Under the pieces are notes generated by a model. It was not told the origin of the DNA and did no database searches. It was given only the letters and a program-made list of their open reading frames with translations. Below, piece by piece: positions 53,604 to 62,799 of a stretch of 64,000 nucleotides of DNA; positions within the stretch are counted from its first letter, which is position 1, and every line of letters begins with the position of its first letter. The DNA is from Microbacterium sp. EST19A (GTDB taxonomy: Bacteria; Actinomycetota; Actinomycetes; Actinomycetales; Microbacteriaceae), in the NCBI RefSeq assembly GCF_019969685.1, contig NZ_JAHXYZ010000001.1, positions 868,001 through 932,000 on the forward strand. Reading direction: 5' to 3'. The translations under genes were made by a program, and so were the position numbers.

Positions 53604-53933
53604 TCAGCCGTCGACCTGTCCCCGAAGGTCCCACACCTCCTCGAGGGGCACGAACCCCTCGGCGCCGTCGGCGTCGCGGAAGAGCTCGACGAACGGCCCG
53701 ATCTCGGCCTGCCACGCGTGGTCGGCGGGATCATCGGCCAGAGCCGCGAGCGCAGCATCCCAGTCCTCGCACTCGACCAGGTGGAAGAGGCGGTGCCCCG
53801 AGCGCCAGATCGTCCAGTCGCGGATGCCGATGCGGGCGAACGTCGCAGCCAGGGCGTCGGGGATGCGGGCGTGGTGCGAGCGATAGTCGTCGATCGCGCC
53901 GTCGCGGATCTCGGAGTGCAGAGCGATGCGCAT
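53604..53933 (-). CDS. DUF718 sugar mutarotase (RhaM/fucose mutarotase type)
   Basis: This 109-residue protein is of the L-rhamnose mutarotase family. The start RIALHSEIRDGAIDDYRSHHARI and the core RDWTIWRSGHRLFHLVECEDWDAALAALADDPADHAWQAEIGP carry the His, Tyr and Trp residues typical of the sugar site. In a locus with fucosidases and an L-fucose dehydrogenase-like enzyme it should interconvert the anomers of L-fucose. It follows the GH29 gene by 13 bases. Confidence 0.88.
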   Translation of the reverse strand: MRIALHSEIRDGAIDDYRSHHARIPDALAATFARIGIRDWTIWRSGHRLFHLVECEDWDAALAALADDPADHAWQAEIGPFVELFRDADGAEGFVPLEEVWDLRGQVDG

Positions 53934-53946
53934 GCAGAGCCTTTCG

Positions 53947-55278
53947 TCAGTTGCGGGGGCGGAAGGAGATCGCGACCGGCGTCGCGGCATCCGCCGTCTC
54001 CACCAGGATGGCACCGTCCGCGCGCGACGCAGTGACTCGTGCGTCGCCGATCCGCGCGGTCGCCTCGTCGAGCACGCCCTCCGGATCGGGCAGCCGAACG
54101 CTTCCGCGCTGATCGATCACCGCATGGATCTCGTCGCCGGAGCGGGTCCACCGCAGCCAGGGCTCGTCCGACGGCCGCAGCCGCTCTTCGGGGTGCGCGC
54201 CGAACACGGCGTGTCCGTATCGGCTGTTCCAGTCGCCGATCCCCTCCAGCGTCTGCCGTTGCAGATCGGGGATGCGGCCGGATGCTTCGAGGCCGATGTT
54301 CAGCAGCAGGTTGCCGCCGCGCGAGACGACGTCGACGAGCAGACGCACGGCATCGTCGGCGGAGAGCAGCTGCGCGCTCGTCTCGTTGCGGTTGTGTCCG
54401 AACGACAGCCCGATGCCCCGACAGTTCTCCCAGGCCTCGCCGACCTCGACGGCCGTGCCGTGCACGTATTCGCTGGTGCGGAAATCCCAGTGGGATTCGC
54501 CCCACCGGTCGTTGACGACACCGTCGGGCGCCGCGTCGTAGAAGGTGCGGAAGGCGTGGGCGAGGCTCTTCGGCCCGGGCTCGATCCCCGCGGCCGGCCA
54601 GCGGATGTCGCCCCACAGGATGTCGGGTCGATAGCGGTCGATGAGATCGATCACGTGGTCGTGCGCGTACTCCGCGTAGGCCGGATCATCGGGAGCGGGG
54701 TCGTCGTCGTGCTCGATGGGCGGCAGGTCGGAGAAGTGCCAGTCGAGCCCGCCGGAGTAGTAGACGCCGAAGCGGAGCCCGGCCGCCCTGGTCGCGTCGG
54801 CGAAGGCGCCGATCAGGTCGCGCTGCGGACCGCGCGCGACGGTGTTGCGACCGTCGGTGGCGGGTGCATCCCAGAGGGTCACGCCGTCATGATGTTTCGT
54901 GGTCGGGATGAAGTACCCGGCCCCCGTCGCGGCGACCACGGCGAGCACCTCGTCGGGGTCGAAGTCCTCGGCCTTCCACTGATCCAGGAAGTCGTCGTAG
55001 GGCGCGCCGCCGTGCGCCTTCTGCTGATGCTCACGCGCGGGCGAACCCTCGATGCGGATGGTGTTCGCGTACCACTCGGCATAGGGATTGTGCGCGTACC
55101 ACTGCTCGCGCGGCACGGCTCCGAGCTCACCCGTGGGCTCCGCCCATGCGGGCACCGAGTACGGGCCCCAGTGCACGAAGATCCCGAGCGCCGCCCCTCG
55201 GAACCACTCGGGGAGCGGCCGCTCGAACTCTCGATACGCCTCGGGCCGCACGGCATCCGGCTTGAACATGGCCATCAT
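53947..55278 (-). CDS. GH29 alpha-L-fucosidase (cytoplasmic)
   Basis: This 443-residue protein is a GH29 fucosidase: LPEWFRGAALGIFVHWGPYSVPAWAEP, then GAGYFIPTTKHHDGVTLWDAPATDGRNTV and the nucleophile region DILWGDIRWP (Asp). NLLLNIGLEASGRIPD follows. No signal peptide is present, so it acts on imported fucosylated sugars. A GGAAGGGG site lies near two start codons (55278, 55275). It is divergent from a second GH29 gene with low overall similarity, suggesting different linkage preferences. Confidence 0.9.
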   Translation of the reverse strand: MMAMFKPDAVRPEAYREFERPLPEWFRGAALGIFVHWGPYSVPAWAEPTGELGAVPREQWYAHNPYAEWYANTIRIEGSPAREHQQKAHGGAPYDDFLDQWKAEDFDPDEVLAVVAATGAGYFIPTTKHHDGVTLWDAPATDGRNTVARGPQRDLIGAFADATRAAGLRFGVYYSGGLDWHFSDLPPIEHDDDPAPDDPAYAEYAHDHVIDLIDRYRPDILWGDIRWPAAGIEPGPKSLAHAFRTFYDAAPDGVVNDRWGESHWDFRTSEYVHGTAVEVGEAWENCRGIGLSFGHNRNETSAQLLSADDAVRLLVDVVSRGGNLLLNIGLEASGRIPDLQRQTLEGIGDWNSRYGHAVFGAHPEERLRPSDEPWLRWTRSGDEIHAVIDQRGSVRLPDPEGVLDEATARIGDARVTASRADGAILVETADAATPVAISFRPRN

Positions 55279-55298
55279 CAGCCCCTTCCTTCACACCC

Positions 55299-55334
55299 TT
55301 GTGGATCGGATCATCTATCACGTATCCTATAGGA
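55299..55334 (+). promoter_or_regulatory. Promoter of the fucose operon with a 10-base palindrome
   Basis: TTGTGG (55299-55304) and TATCCT (55323-55328) are 18 bp apart on the plus strand. TCCTATAGGA (55325-55334) is a perfect palindrome overlapping the -10 box, the sort of site used by FCD-type GntR repressors such as the product of 62025. It also lies between the two divergent fucosidase genes. Confidence 0.6.
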
Positions 55335-55361
55335 AATCCGAACCTCGAAGGAGAGAGTTCC

Positions 55362-56708
55362 ATGACGGACGCAGGTTTCCTCCGCACGACCGAGCGCATC
55401 CCCGGCGGTGAGTGGTTCAGCGGCGCGGGCTTCGGCATCTTCGTGCACTGGGACCAGGCATCGCAGCAGGGTATCGAGATCTCCTGGCCGCTGGTCGGCC
55501 GCTCGATCATTCCCGGAGTGGATGCCGTGGACGACGCGGTCACGGTCGCCGGCTACCAGGCGACGGCTCCGACGTTCGATCCCACGGCGTGGGATGCGGT
55601 CGACCTGGCCCGCCGCGTCAAGGCAGCCGGCGCGACCTACGTCGTCTTCACCGCCCGCCACCACGCCGGGTACAACATGTTCTTCACGGCGGAGTCCGAC
55701 TTCGGCGTCGAGCACGGACCGTTCGGCCGCGACATCACGCGTGAGTTCGTCGACGCGGTGCGCGCCGAGGGGATGAAGGTCGGCATCTACTACAGCCTTC
55801 CCGACTGGAACCACCCCGACTACCCTGCGTTCCGCGACGAGGATCTGCCCTACAAGCTCGAGCACTGGCCGGCCGCCGGCCTCCCCGAGTTCGCCGACAC
55901 CCCCGACGCCACCGACCGCCACCGCCGCTCGAGCGCCGAGGAATGGAACCGGTACCTCGAGTACGTGCGCGCACAGCTCACCGAGCTGCTGACGAACTAC
56001 GGCACGATCGACCTGCTCTGGTTCGACGGCGACTGGGAGCGCTCGGCCGCCGAGTGGACCGCACCGGGGCTGCGCCGCCTCATCAAGGAGCTGCAGCCGG
56101 ACGTCGTGATCAACGATCGCCTGCCCGGCCAGGGCGACTACCGCACTCCCGAGCAGGGCTTCCCGCTCACCGTGCCCACCGGCCCCTGGGAGCTGTGCCT
56201 GACCATCGGCGACCACTGGGCCTGGCGCAAGGGACCGGACAACGAGAAGTCGGCGCGCTCGCTGCTCGTGACGCTCATCGACGTGGTGGCGCGCGGCGGC
56301 AACCTCCTGCTCAACGTCGGCCCCGGTCCCGACGGCACGCTGCCGGACATCGAGAACGAGCGCCTGCAGGAGTTCGCCGAATGGATGCAGGACCACGGCG
56401 AGTCCGTGCTCGGCGTCGAGCCCACGCAGGGCATCGACTTCCACGGCCCCAGCACCGCTCGCGAAGGGCGCCTCTACCTGCATCTCACCGCGCTTCCCGT
56501 CGATGAGATCATCGTGCGCGGACTTCCCGTGCGTCGGATCACCCGCGTGCACCGCCTCGCCGACGATCTCGAGCTGCAGCACGACGCGAGCTTCGAAGTG
56601 CATGAAGCGTCCACGGCCGGAGACGAGTCCGGCGAGCTGCGCATCGTCGCCCCCGCGCCCAGCGGCGCCCTGGTCGACGTGATCGCCATCGACTTCTCCG
56701 ACGACTGA
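55362..56708 (+). CDS. GH29 alpha-L-fucosidase (cytoplasmic)
   Basis: This 448-residue GH29 enzyme shows EWFSGAGFGIFVHWDQASQQG, ATYVVFTARHHAGYNMFFTAESDF, the nucleophile region YGTIDLLWFDGDWERS (Asp) and ARGGNLLLNVGPGPDGTLPDIENERLQEFAEWM. It has no signal peptide. AAGGAGAGAG fixes the ATG at 55362. It is first in a plus-strand series with the binding protein, permeases, dehydratase, reductase and GntR genes. About 75 bases separate it from the binding-protein gene. Confidence 0.9.
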   Translation: MTDAGFLRTTERIPGGEWFSGAGFGIFVHWDQASQQGIEISWPLVGRSIIPGVDAVDDAVTVAGYQATAPTFDPTAWDAVDLARRVKAAGATYVVFTARHHAGYNMFFTAESDFGVEHGPFGRDITREFVDAVRAEGMKVGIYYSLPDWNHPDYPAFRDEDLPYKLEHWPAAGLPEFADTPDATDRHRRSSAEEWNRYLEYVRAQLTELLTNYGTIDLLWFDGDWERSAAEWTAPGLRRLIKELQPDVVINDRLPGQGDYRTPEQGFPLTVPTGPWELCLTIGDHWAWRKGPDNEKSARSLLVTLIDVVARGGNLLLNVGPGPDGTLPDIENERLQEFAEWMQDHGESVLGVEPTQGIDFHGPSTAREGRLYLHLTALPVDEIIVRGLPVRRITRVHRLADDLELQHDASFEVHEASTAGDESGELRIVAPAPSGALVDVIAIDFSDD

Positions 56709-56784
56709 CCCGAGCAGCACTCACCCGAGCAGTACCCCCACACCCACGCATCGAAAGCAGCATCCAACGAAGGAGGCAGTCAGT

Positions 56785-58038
56785 ATGAATGCAGTCTCGA
56801 AGCGGCGCGCGAAGCGCCTCATCCTCACCGGCGCCGCCGGTCTCACCGCCCTCACGCTTGCCGGCTGCGCCGGCGCCTCGGGCGGCGGCGGCGAAGCCGG
56901 CGGACCCCTCGTGCTCTACACCTGGGCCGCGAGCGAAGGCGATCAGGCCCAATGGGCCGACTTCATCTCCGGCGCACAGGCCGAAGACGCCGACCTCGAC
57001 ATCAGCGTCGAAGGACCGAGCTTCAACGACTACTGGACCAAGGTCAAGACCCGGCTCTCCGGCTCCAACCCGCCGTGCCTGCTCACCACGCAGGCCGCCC
57101 GTGCACAGGAGCTCGGCGATCTGCTCATGCCGCTCGACGAGCTGATCGAGAAGAGCGGCTTCGACGTCGACAACATCGACGCCTCGATGCTCAGCGGCAT
57201 GACCGTCGAGGGCACGATCCGGGCGATCCCCTACGACGCCGAGCCGATCGTGCTGTTCTACAACGTGGAGGCTTTCCAGGCCGCCGGTCTCGAGCTGCCG
57301 GGCGCCGAGTACACCCGCGACCAGTTCATCGCCGACGCGAAGGCCCTCACCGACGGCGAGAACAAGGGGCTCGCCCTCGCACCCGGCATCTTCATCCCCA
57401 ACGCCTGGTCGCTGGCCGACGGCGTTCCCGCGGTCACCGAAGACGGCGAACTCGATCTGACCAACCCCGACTTCGTCGAGCAGATGCAGAGCTTCTTCGA
57501 CCTGGTCTCGGTCGAAGGCGTCGCGAAGGCACCCGAGGCCGCCGACGGCTCCGAGGTCTCGCAGCAGGCCTTCACGAGCGGCGCGGTGCCGATGCTCATC
57601 GAAGGACCGTGGATGTACGGCAGCTTCGCCGAGACGGCCGACTTCACGCTCGGCGTCACGATCGTGCCGTCGACCAGCGGCGAGGCGGCGGCCATGACCG
57701 CGGGCTCCGGTTTCGGCATCGCCGCGAACTGCGAGCGCCCCGACGAGGCCTTCGCCGCGATCACCGCACTCACCTCGCTCTCCGTGCAGGAGAAGCAGGC
57801 CGAGGCCCGTGGCATCGTGCCCGCGCGCATCGAAGCCCTGCCCGCCTGGGCCGAGGGCAAGACGGAAGGCGCCTCCGAGGTCGTCGAGGCACTGCTCTCG
57901 AACGCGACCCCGCAGCGCACCACCCCGACCTGGAACCAGGTCGAGACCCTGATGACGCAGTACGGCGTGCAGGGCTACCGGGGTGAGCTGACCGCCGAGG
58001 AGATCATGGAGACGATCCAGAACTCGGTGCAGGGCTGA
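56785..58038 (+). CDS. ABC importer solute-binding lipoprotein, CUT1 family (predicted fucosyl-oligosaccharide binding)
   Basis: This 417-residue protein has a lipobox LAGC (Cys about 28) and a Gly-rich linker. The family 1 binding fold follows: GPLVLYTWAASEGDQAQWADFISGAQ, LTTQAARAQELGDLLMPLDELIEKS and IPYDAEPIVLFYNVEAFQAAGLELP. GAAGGAGG lies before the ATG. Its position between fucosidase and fucose-oxidation genes suggests that it binds fucosylated oligosaccharides or glycosides. Confidence 0.88.
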   Translation: MNAVSKRRAKRLILTGAAGLTALTLAGCAGASGGGGEAGGPLVLYTWAASEGDQAQWADFISGAQAEDADLDISVEGPSFNDYWTKVKTRLSGSNPPCLLTTQAARAQELGDLLMPLDELIEKSGFDVDNIDASMLSGMTVEGTIRAIPYDAEPIVLFYNVEAFQAAGLELPGAEYTRDQFIADAKALTDGENKGLALAPGIFIPNAWSLADGVPAVTEDGELDLTNPDFVEQMQSFFDLVSVEGVAKAPEAADGSEVSQQAFTSGAVPMLIEGPWMYGSFAETADFTLGVTIVPSTSGEAAAMTAGSGFGIAANCERPDEAFAAITALTSLSVQEKQAEARGIVPARIEALPAWAEGKTEGASEVVEALLSNATPQRTTPTWNQVETLMTQYGVQGYRGELTAEEIMETIQNSVQG

Positions 58039-58042
58039 GCGG

Positions 58043-59014
58043 ATGGCGATCATGAGCGAACGGAGAGAGGCCGCGGCCTCCTCTGCGCTGCCCGGCGGGG
58101 TGGGGGTGCCGACCGGCGCCCCCGCCCCGCGGGTTCCGCGACTGCCCCGCCGCCGAGGTCAGGGCTGGATCGCGGTGGCGTTCCTCGCCCCCGGGATGAT
58201 CGGCTTCGTCCTCTTCATCCTGACGCCGCTGTTCGGATCGGCCTTCATCAGCCTCTTCGACTGGAAGCTGTTCGGCAGCCCGGACTTCATCGGCATCGAG
58301 AACTACCTCAAGCTGTTCCGCGACCCGACGTTCTACACGGTGCTCGGGAACACGGTGATCTTCGCGGTCGTCTACACGGCGCTGAACCTCTTCGTCGCGC
58401 TCGTCATCTCCCTGTGGCTCAACACGCGGATGAAGGCGGCCGGGGCGTGGCGGGTGATCTTCTTCCTCCCGGTCATCACGCCGATGGTCGCCAACGCTCT
58501 CGTCTGGCGGCTGCTGCTCTCGCAGGACGGGCTCGTCAACTCGATGCTCGCGACCGTCGGCATCGACGGGCCCAACTGGCTCTCGGATTCGGCGTGGGCA
58601 CTCCCGTCCGTGATCGCGATGTCGGTCTGGCAGTCGTTCGGCTACAACGTCATCGTGCTGTCGGCCGGCCTCAGCGCCATCCCGAAGGAGCTCCTCGAGG
58701 CCTCCCGCATCGACGGCACCTCGGCATGGCAGCGTCTGCGGTTCATCATCCTGCCGCTGCTGTCGCCGTCGCTCTTCTTCTGCTCGACGATGACGATGAT
58801 CGGCGCCTTCCAGGTGTTCGTGCAGCCCCTGTTCCTCACGCAGGGCGGACCGGGCGAGAGCACCAACACGTTCGTGCTCTACCTCTACCGCAACGGGTTC
58901 GTCTTCGACCGGCTCGGCTACGCCTCCGCGCTCGCGTGGATCCTGTTCCTCGTCGTGATGCTCATCACGGCCCTGCAGTTCGTCGGCCAGCGCAAGTGGG
59001 TGAACTATGAGTGA
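58043..59014 (+). CDS. ABC sugar permease, CUT1 family (MalF type)
   Basis: This 323-residue permease has a Pro/Gly/Arg-rich cytoplasmic N-terminus (to about 45) and six helices starting GWIAVAFLAPGMIGFVLFILTPLFG. The EAA loop is ELLEASRIDGTSAWQRLRFIILPLL. The start may be ATG 58043 or 58052. It overlaps the next permease gene by eight bases. Confidence 0.9.
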   Translation: MAIMSERREAAASSALPGGVGVPTGAPAPRVPRLPRRRGQGWIAVAFLAPGMIGFVLFILTPLFGSAFISLFDWKLFGSPDFIGIENYLKLFRDPTFYTVLGNTVIFAVVYTALNLFVALVISLWLNTRMKAAGAWRVIFFLPVITPMVANALVWRLLLSQDGLVNSMLATVGIDGPNWLSDSAWALPSVIAMSVWQSFGYNVIVLSAGLSAIPKELLEASRIDGTSAWQRLRFIILPLLSPSLFFCSTMTMIGAFQVFVQPLFLTQGGPGESTNTFVLYLYRNGFVFDRLGYASALAWILFLVVMLITALQFVGQRKWVNYE

Positions 59015-59873
59015 CGTCCGAGTGAGTCTGCCCCGGCGAGCGCATCAGCGCCGGGCATCCGTGAAGGTCTGGCTGAACACCGCCGGGATCGCGATCGTCG
59101 CGCTGATCTTCGCGTTCCCGTTCATCTGGATGTTCCTCACCGCGCTGAAACCCGAGGACGAGGTCTTCACGGCCACACCGCAGATCTTCGGCTCCGAGAT
59201 CCGCTGGGCGAACTTCGTCGAGGCCTGGACGGTCGTGCCCTTCGGGCGCTTCATCCTCAACGGGCTCTTCGTCGCGATCGCCGGAGCCGCGCTCTCGGTC
59301 GTGGTCGCGGTGCTGTCGGCCTACGCCTTCTCGCGGCTGCGCTTCCGGTTCCGCGACAAGCTGTTCCTGCTGTTCGTGCTGACGCTCGTGCTGCCGCAGG
59401 AGGTGCTGGTGGTGCCGCTGTTCATCATGATCAACAGCTGGGGCTGGAACGACAGCTACGGCGCCCTGATCATCCCGTTCGCGTTCACCGCGTTCGGCAC
59501 GTTCCTCATGCGGCAGTTCTTCCTGACGATCCCGATCGAGTACGAGGAGGCCGCCCTGATCGACGGCGCCTCGCGTCTGCGCACCCTGTGGTCGGTGCTC
59601 ATGCCCCAGCTGATCGCGCCGCTCAGCGTGCTCGCCGTGTTCTCGTTCATCGGCTACTGGAACTCGTATCTCTGGCCCCTGATCATCATCAACACGCAGG
59701 AGATGGCGACCGTGCCCCTCGGACTCGGGATGTTCACAGGACAGTTCGGCACGCAGTGGTCGCTGTTGATGGCGGCGTCCACTCTCGCCGTCATCCCCTC
59801 ACTGATCCTCGTGCTGCTGCTGCAGAGGCAACTGATCAAAGGGGTCACCCTGGGCGGACTCGGAGGACGATGA
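59007..59873 (+). CDS. ABC sugar permease, CUT1 family (MalG type)
   Basis: This 288-residue permease has six helices, the first being TAGIAIVALIFAFPFIWMFLTALKP. Its EAA loop is EYEEAALIDGASRLRTLWSVLMPQL. It overlaps the MalF-type gene upstream and, through ATGA, the dehydratase gene downstream, so the whole set is one operon. No ATPase gene is found. Confidence 0.9.
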   Translation: MSDVRVSLPRRAHQRRASVKVWLNTAGIAIVALIFAFPFIWMFLTALKPEDEVFTATPQIFGSEIRWANFVEAWTVVPFGRFILNGLFVAIAGAALSVVVAVLSAYAFSRLRFRFRDKLFLLFVLTLVLPQEVLVVPLFIMINSWGWNDSYGALIIPFAFTAFGTFLMRQFFLTIPIEYEEAALIDGASRLRTLWSVLMPQLIAPLSVLAVFSFIGYWNSYLWPLIIINTQEMATVPLGLGMFTGQFGTQWSLLMAASTLAVIPSLILVLLLQRQLIKGVTLGGLGGR

Positions 59874-61009
59874 TGAACACACGACAGCTCACTCTCGACG
59901 GCGCGGAGGCGCTCACCCTCGGGAGCCGGATCGTCGACGCGACCGCCCGGCTGTGCGACCTCCCGGTCGAGATGCCGCGGACGGACGCGCTGCAGTCCTT
60001 CGTCAAGCAGGAGACGATCTTCGTGCGCCTGCGCACCGCCGACGGGTCGGACGGCGTCGGATACAGCTACACGATCGGGACGGGCGGCGGGGCGGTGCTG
60101 AGCCTGCTGCGCGAGACCCTGCTGCCGACCCTGATCGGCCTCGACGTCGAGCGGCCCGAGGCGGTGTGGCGTGCGCTCTTCGGCGTCACACGCGCCACGA
60201 CGGTCGGGCCGATCACGGCGCTCGCCCTCGCCGCGGTCGACACAGCCGTGTGGGATGCGCGAACCCGTCGCGCAGGTCTGCCGCTGTGGGTCGCCGCCGG
60301 CGGCGCCTCGCCCTCCGTGCCGATGTACGACACCGAGGGCGGCTGGCTGCACTTCACGACCGATCAGCTCGTCGCGCAGGCCGTCGAGGCGAAGGACCGC
60401 GGCATGGGCGGGGTGAAGATCAAGGTCGGGATGCCGCGCGGCCATGAGGATCTCGACCGGCTCCGCGCCGTGCGGGAGGCGGTCGGCCCCGGCATGGACA
60501 TCATGGTCGACGCGAACCAGTCGTTCACCGTCTCGGAGGCGGTGCGTCGTGCTCGGCTCTTCGAGCAGGTCGACGTGTTCTGGTTCGAGGAGCCCCTCCC
60601 CGCGGAGGACGTCGAGGGGCACCGCCTGCTGGCGCGCTCGACCTCGGTGCCGATCGCGGTCGGCGAGAGCATGTACTCGCTCGGCCACTTCCGCGAGCAC
60701 CTGCAGCGCGGGGCGGCGTCGATCGTGCAGCCCGATGTGGCCCGCGTCGGCGGGATCACGCCCTGGCTCAAGATCGCGCACCTCGCCGAATCCTTCAACG
60801 TGCCGGTCGCCCCGCACTTCCTCATGGAGCTGCATGTCTCACTCGTCTGCGCGATCCCGAACGCGCTCTACCTCGAGCACATCCCGCAGCTGCGCGCCGT
60901 GACGACCGACGAACTGCGCATCGAGGACGGGCGCGGCTGGGCTCCCTCGGCGCCGGGCCTCGGCATCGCCTGGGACGACGACGCCCTCGAGCGGCTGAGC
61001 GTCGGATGA
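59870..61009 (+). CDS. Enolase-superfamily dehydratase (predicted L-fuconate dehydratase)
   Basis: This 379-residue protein belongs to the mandelate racemase/muconate lactonising group. The general-base motif is GGVKIKVGMPRGHED (KxK). The metal ligands lie in MVDANQSF (Asp), FWFEEPLP (Glu) and AVGESMYSL (Glu), and a His is in VAPHFLMELH. Acid-sugar dehydratases of this type remove water from aldonates. The neighbouring L-fucose dehydrogenase-type reductase and fucosidases point to L-fuconate. CGGAGG and the ATGA overlap with the permease support the start at 59870; MMN could begin at either ATG. Confidence 0.82.
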   Translation: MMNTRQLTLDGAEALTLGSRIVDATARLCDLPVEMPRTDALQSFVKQETIFVRLRTADGSDGVGYSYTIGTGGGAVLSLLRETLLPTLIGLDVERPEAVWRALFGVTRATTVGPITALALAAVDTAVWDARTRRAGLPLWVAAGGASPSVPMYDTEGGWLHFTTDQLVAQAVEAKDRGMGGVKIKVGMPRGHEDLDRLRAVREAVGPGMDIMVDANQSFTVSEAVRRARLFEQVDVFWFEEPLPAEDVEGHRLLARSTSVPIAVGESMYSLGHFREHLQRGAASIVQPDVARVGGITPWLKIAHLAESFNVPVAPHFLMELHVSLVCAIPNALYLEHIPQLRAVTTDELRIEDGRGWAPSAPGLGIAWDDDALERLSVG

Positions 61010-62028
61010 CGGCATCCGCTCCGGTGCGCATCGGACGCGGCGGCCTGACCGCTCCTCCCGTCGGCTACGGCGCCGCATCGCTGGGGAATCTGTATGAGGC
61101 GCTGGCCGACGACGCCTGGCCGGAGATCGTCCCCGCAGCCTGGAGCGGCGGCATCCGCTATTTCGACGTCGCCCCGCACTACGGACTGGGCCTGGCGGAA
61201 CGCCGACTCGGCGAGAGCCTGCGCGCGCTGCCGCGCGACGAGTACGTCGTGTCGACGAAGGTCGGCCGACTGCTCGTGCCACAGGATGCCGCGGGTCGCA
61301 CCGACGCCGAGAACCTCTTCGCCGTGCCGGCCGACCACCGGCGTGTGCGCGACTACTCGCGCGACGGGGTGCTGCGATCGATCGAGGCCTCTCTCGAGCG
61401 TCTCGGCCTGGACCGCATCGACCTCGTGCTCGTGCACGATCCTGACGAATACGAGCGCGAGGCGCTCGACGGCGCGTTTCCCGCGCTGAGCGAGCTGAGC
61501 GACCAGGGCGTGATCACCTCCTTCGGTGCCGGCATGAATCAGAGCGCGATGCTCGCGCGCTTCATCGCCGAGACCGATTCCGACGTCATGATGGTCGCCG
61601 GGCGGTGGACGCTCCTCGACCAGTCCGCCGCCGACGATCTGCTGCCGCTCGCGATCGAGCGCGACGTGTCGGTCCTCGCCGCGGCGGTCTTCAACTCCGG
61701 CATCCTCGCGACGGACGACCCCGGTGCGGACGCGACGTTCGACTACGGCCCGGCCGGCAGTGCGGTCGTCGAGCGGGCGCGGTCGATCTCCGCGGTCGCC
61801 CGCCGTCACGGGCGCACCCTCCCCGAGCTCGCGGTGCAGTTCCCCCTCACCCACCCCGCCGTGGCCGCCGTGGTGACGGGCGGGGCGAGCGCGGAGCAGG
61901 TGACACGCAACAGCATGCTCGCGGCCCGGTCGGTTCCCGATGCCGTCTGGGATGAGCTGGCGGAGCGGGGACTCGTCGGATTTCGCCCTGTCCGCGCCCG
62001 GGCGAGCGAAGAGCTACCCGTACGATGA
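61006..62028 (+). CDS. Aldo/keto reductase, D-threo-aldose 1-dehydrogenase (L-fucose dehydrogenase) type
   Basis: This 340-residue protein is an aldo/keto reductase of the D-threo-aldose/L-fucose 1-dehydrogenase group. The catalytic residues are seen in GGIRYFDVAPHYGLGLAERRLG (Asp, Tyr), YVVSTKVGRLL (Lys) and IDLVLVHDPDEYE (His). It should oxidise L-fucose with NAD(P)+ to L-fucono-lactone, the first step before the dehydratase at 59870. A lactonase would still be needed and is not in the window. ATGA overlaps join it to genes on both sides. Confidence 0.85.
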   Translation: MTASAPVRIGRGGLTAPPVGYGAASLGNLYEALADDAWPEIVPAAWSGGIRYFDVAPHYGLGLAERRLGESLRALPRDEYVVSTKVGRLLVPQDAAGRTDAENLFAVPADHRRVRDYSRDGVLRSIEASLERLGLDRIDLVLVHDPDEYEREALDGAFPALSELSDQGVITSFGAGMNQSAMLARFIAETDSDVMMVAGRWTLLDQSAADDLLPLAIERDVSVLAAAVFNSGILATDDPGADATFDYGPAGSAVVERARSISAVARRHGRTLPELAVQFPLTHPAVAAVVTGGASAEQVTRNSMLAARSVPDAVWDELAERGLVGFRPVRARASEELPVR

Positions 62029-62753
62029 GACTCATGTTCAGCGACGACGTGGATCGCAGCCCCCGGGCGCTCCCCGCGCGACGCGCCCTCGTCGACGACG
62101 TGTACGACGCCGTCCTCGGACTCCTCATGGACCGGGTGATCGAGCCGGGCGCACGCGTGAACATCGACGCGGTGGCCCGCGATCTCGACGTGTCGCCGAC
62201 GCCCGTGCGCGAGGCTCTCACCCGGCTGGAGTCGGAAGGACTGGTCGCGAAGCGCGCACTGAAGGGCTACGTGGCCGCTCCTCTGCTCGATGCCGCCGGC
62301 CTGCGCGACCTCTACGACATGCGCGAGCTCCTCGAGCCGGAGGCCGCGAGGCGGGCATCGGCGAACCTCGACGACGCCACCGCCGCGGAACTGTCCGACT
62401 CGGTCGGGCAGATGCGCACGGCATCCGCCCCCGATGACGACGAGAACTTCCAGAACTACCGGCGCTTCATCGAGGAAGATCTGCGCTTCCATCACCTCAT
62501 CGCCGACCGGGCTCTCAGCCCGCTGCTCTCGGAGGCGATCGTCCGGCTGCGGTCGCACATGCACCTGTACCGGCTGAACTTCCGTCACGATTTCGAAGAC
62601 GACACCGTCAACGAGCACGAGCAGATCCTCGACGCGCTCCGCCGTCGCGATCCGGATGCCGCCGCATCGGCGATGCGCCGTCACATCGAGAACTCGTATC
62701 ACCGCCTCGGCCCCATCCTCGCGCGTCGGGGCGAGGATCAGTCCGACCGCTGA
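62025..62753 (+). CDS. GntR family regulator (FCD/FadR subfamily)
   Basis: This 242-residue protein has the GntR winged HTH VYDAVLGLLMDRVIEPGARVNIDAVARDLDVSPTPVREALTRLESEGLV (about 28-76). The FCD ligand domain follows, with DMRELLEPEAARRA, FIEEDLRFHHLIAD and the metal-binding His residues (INEHEQIL-like VNEHEQILDALRRRDPDAAASAMRRHI). It ends the fucose operon by ATGA overlap and is its likely regulator, perhaps sensing L-fuconate or a downstream acid. ATG 62034 is an alternative start. The palindrome at 55325-55334 is a candidate site. Confidence 0.9.
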   Translation: MRLMFSDDVDRSPRALPARRALVDDVYDAVLGLLMDRVIEPGARVNIDAVARDLDVSPTPVREALTRLESEGLVAKRALKGYVAAPLLDAAGLRDLYDMRELLEPEAARRASANLDDATAAELSDSVGQMRTASAPDDDENFQNYRRFIEEDLRFHHLIADRALSPLLSEAIVRLRSHMHLYRLNFRHDFEDDTVNEHEQILDALRRRDPDAAASAMRRHIENSYHRLGPILARRGEDQSDR

Positions 62754-62799
62754 CCCGCTGCGGGTTGCGGTGCGTCCGGCGAACCCGGATGATTAATTC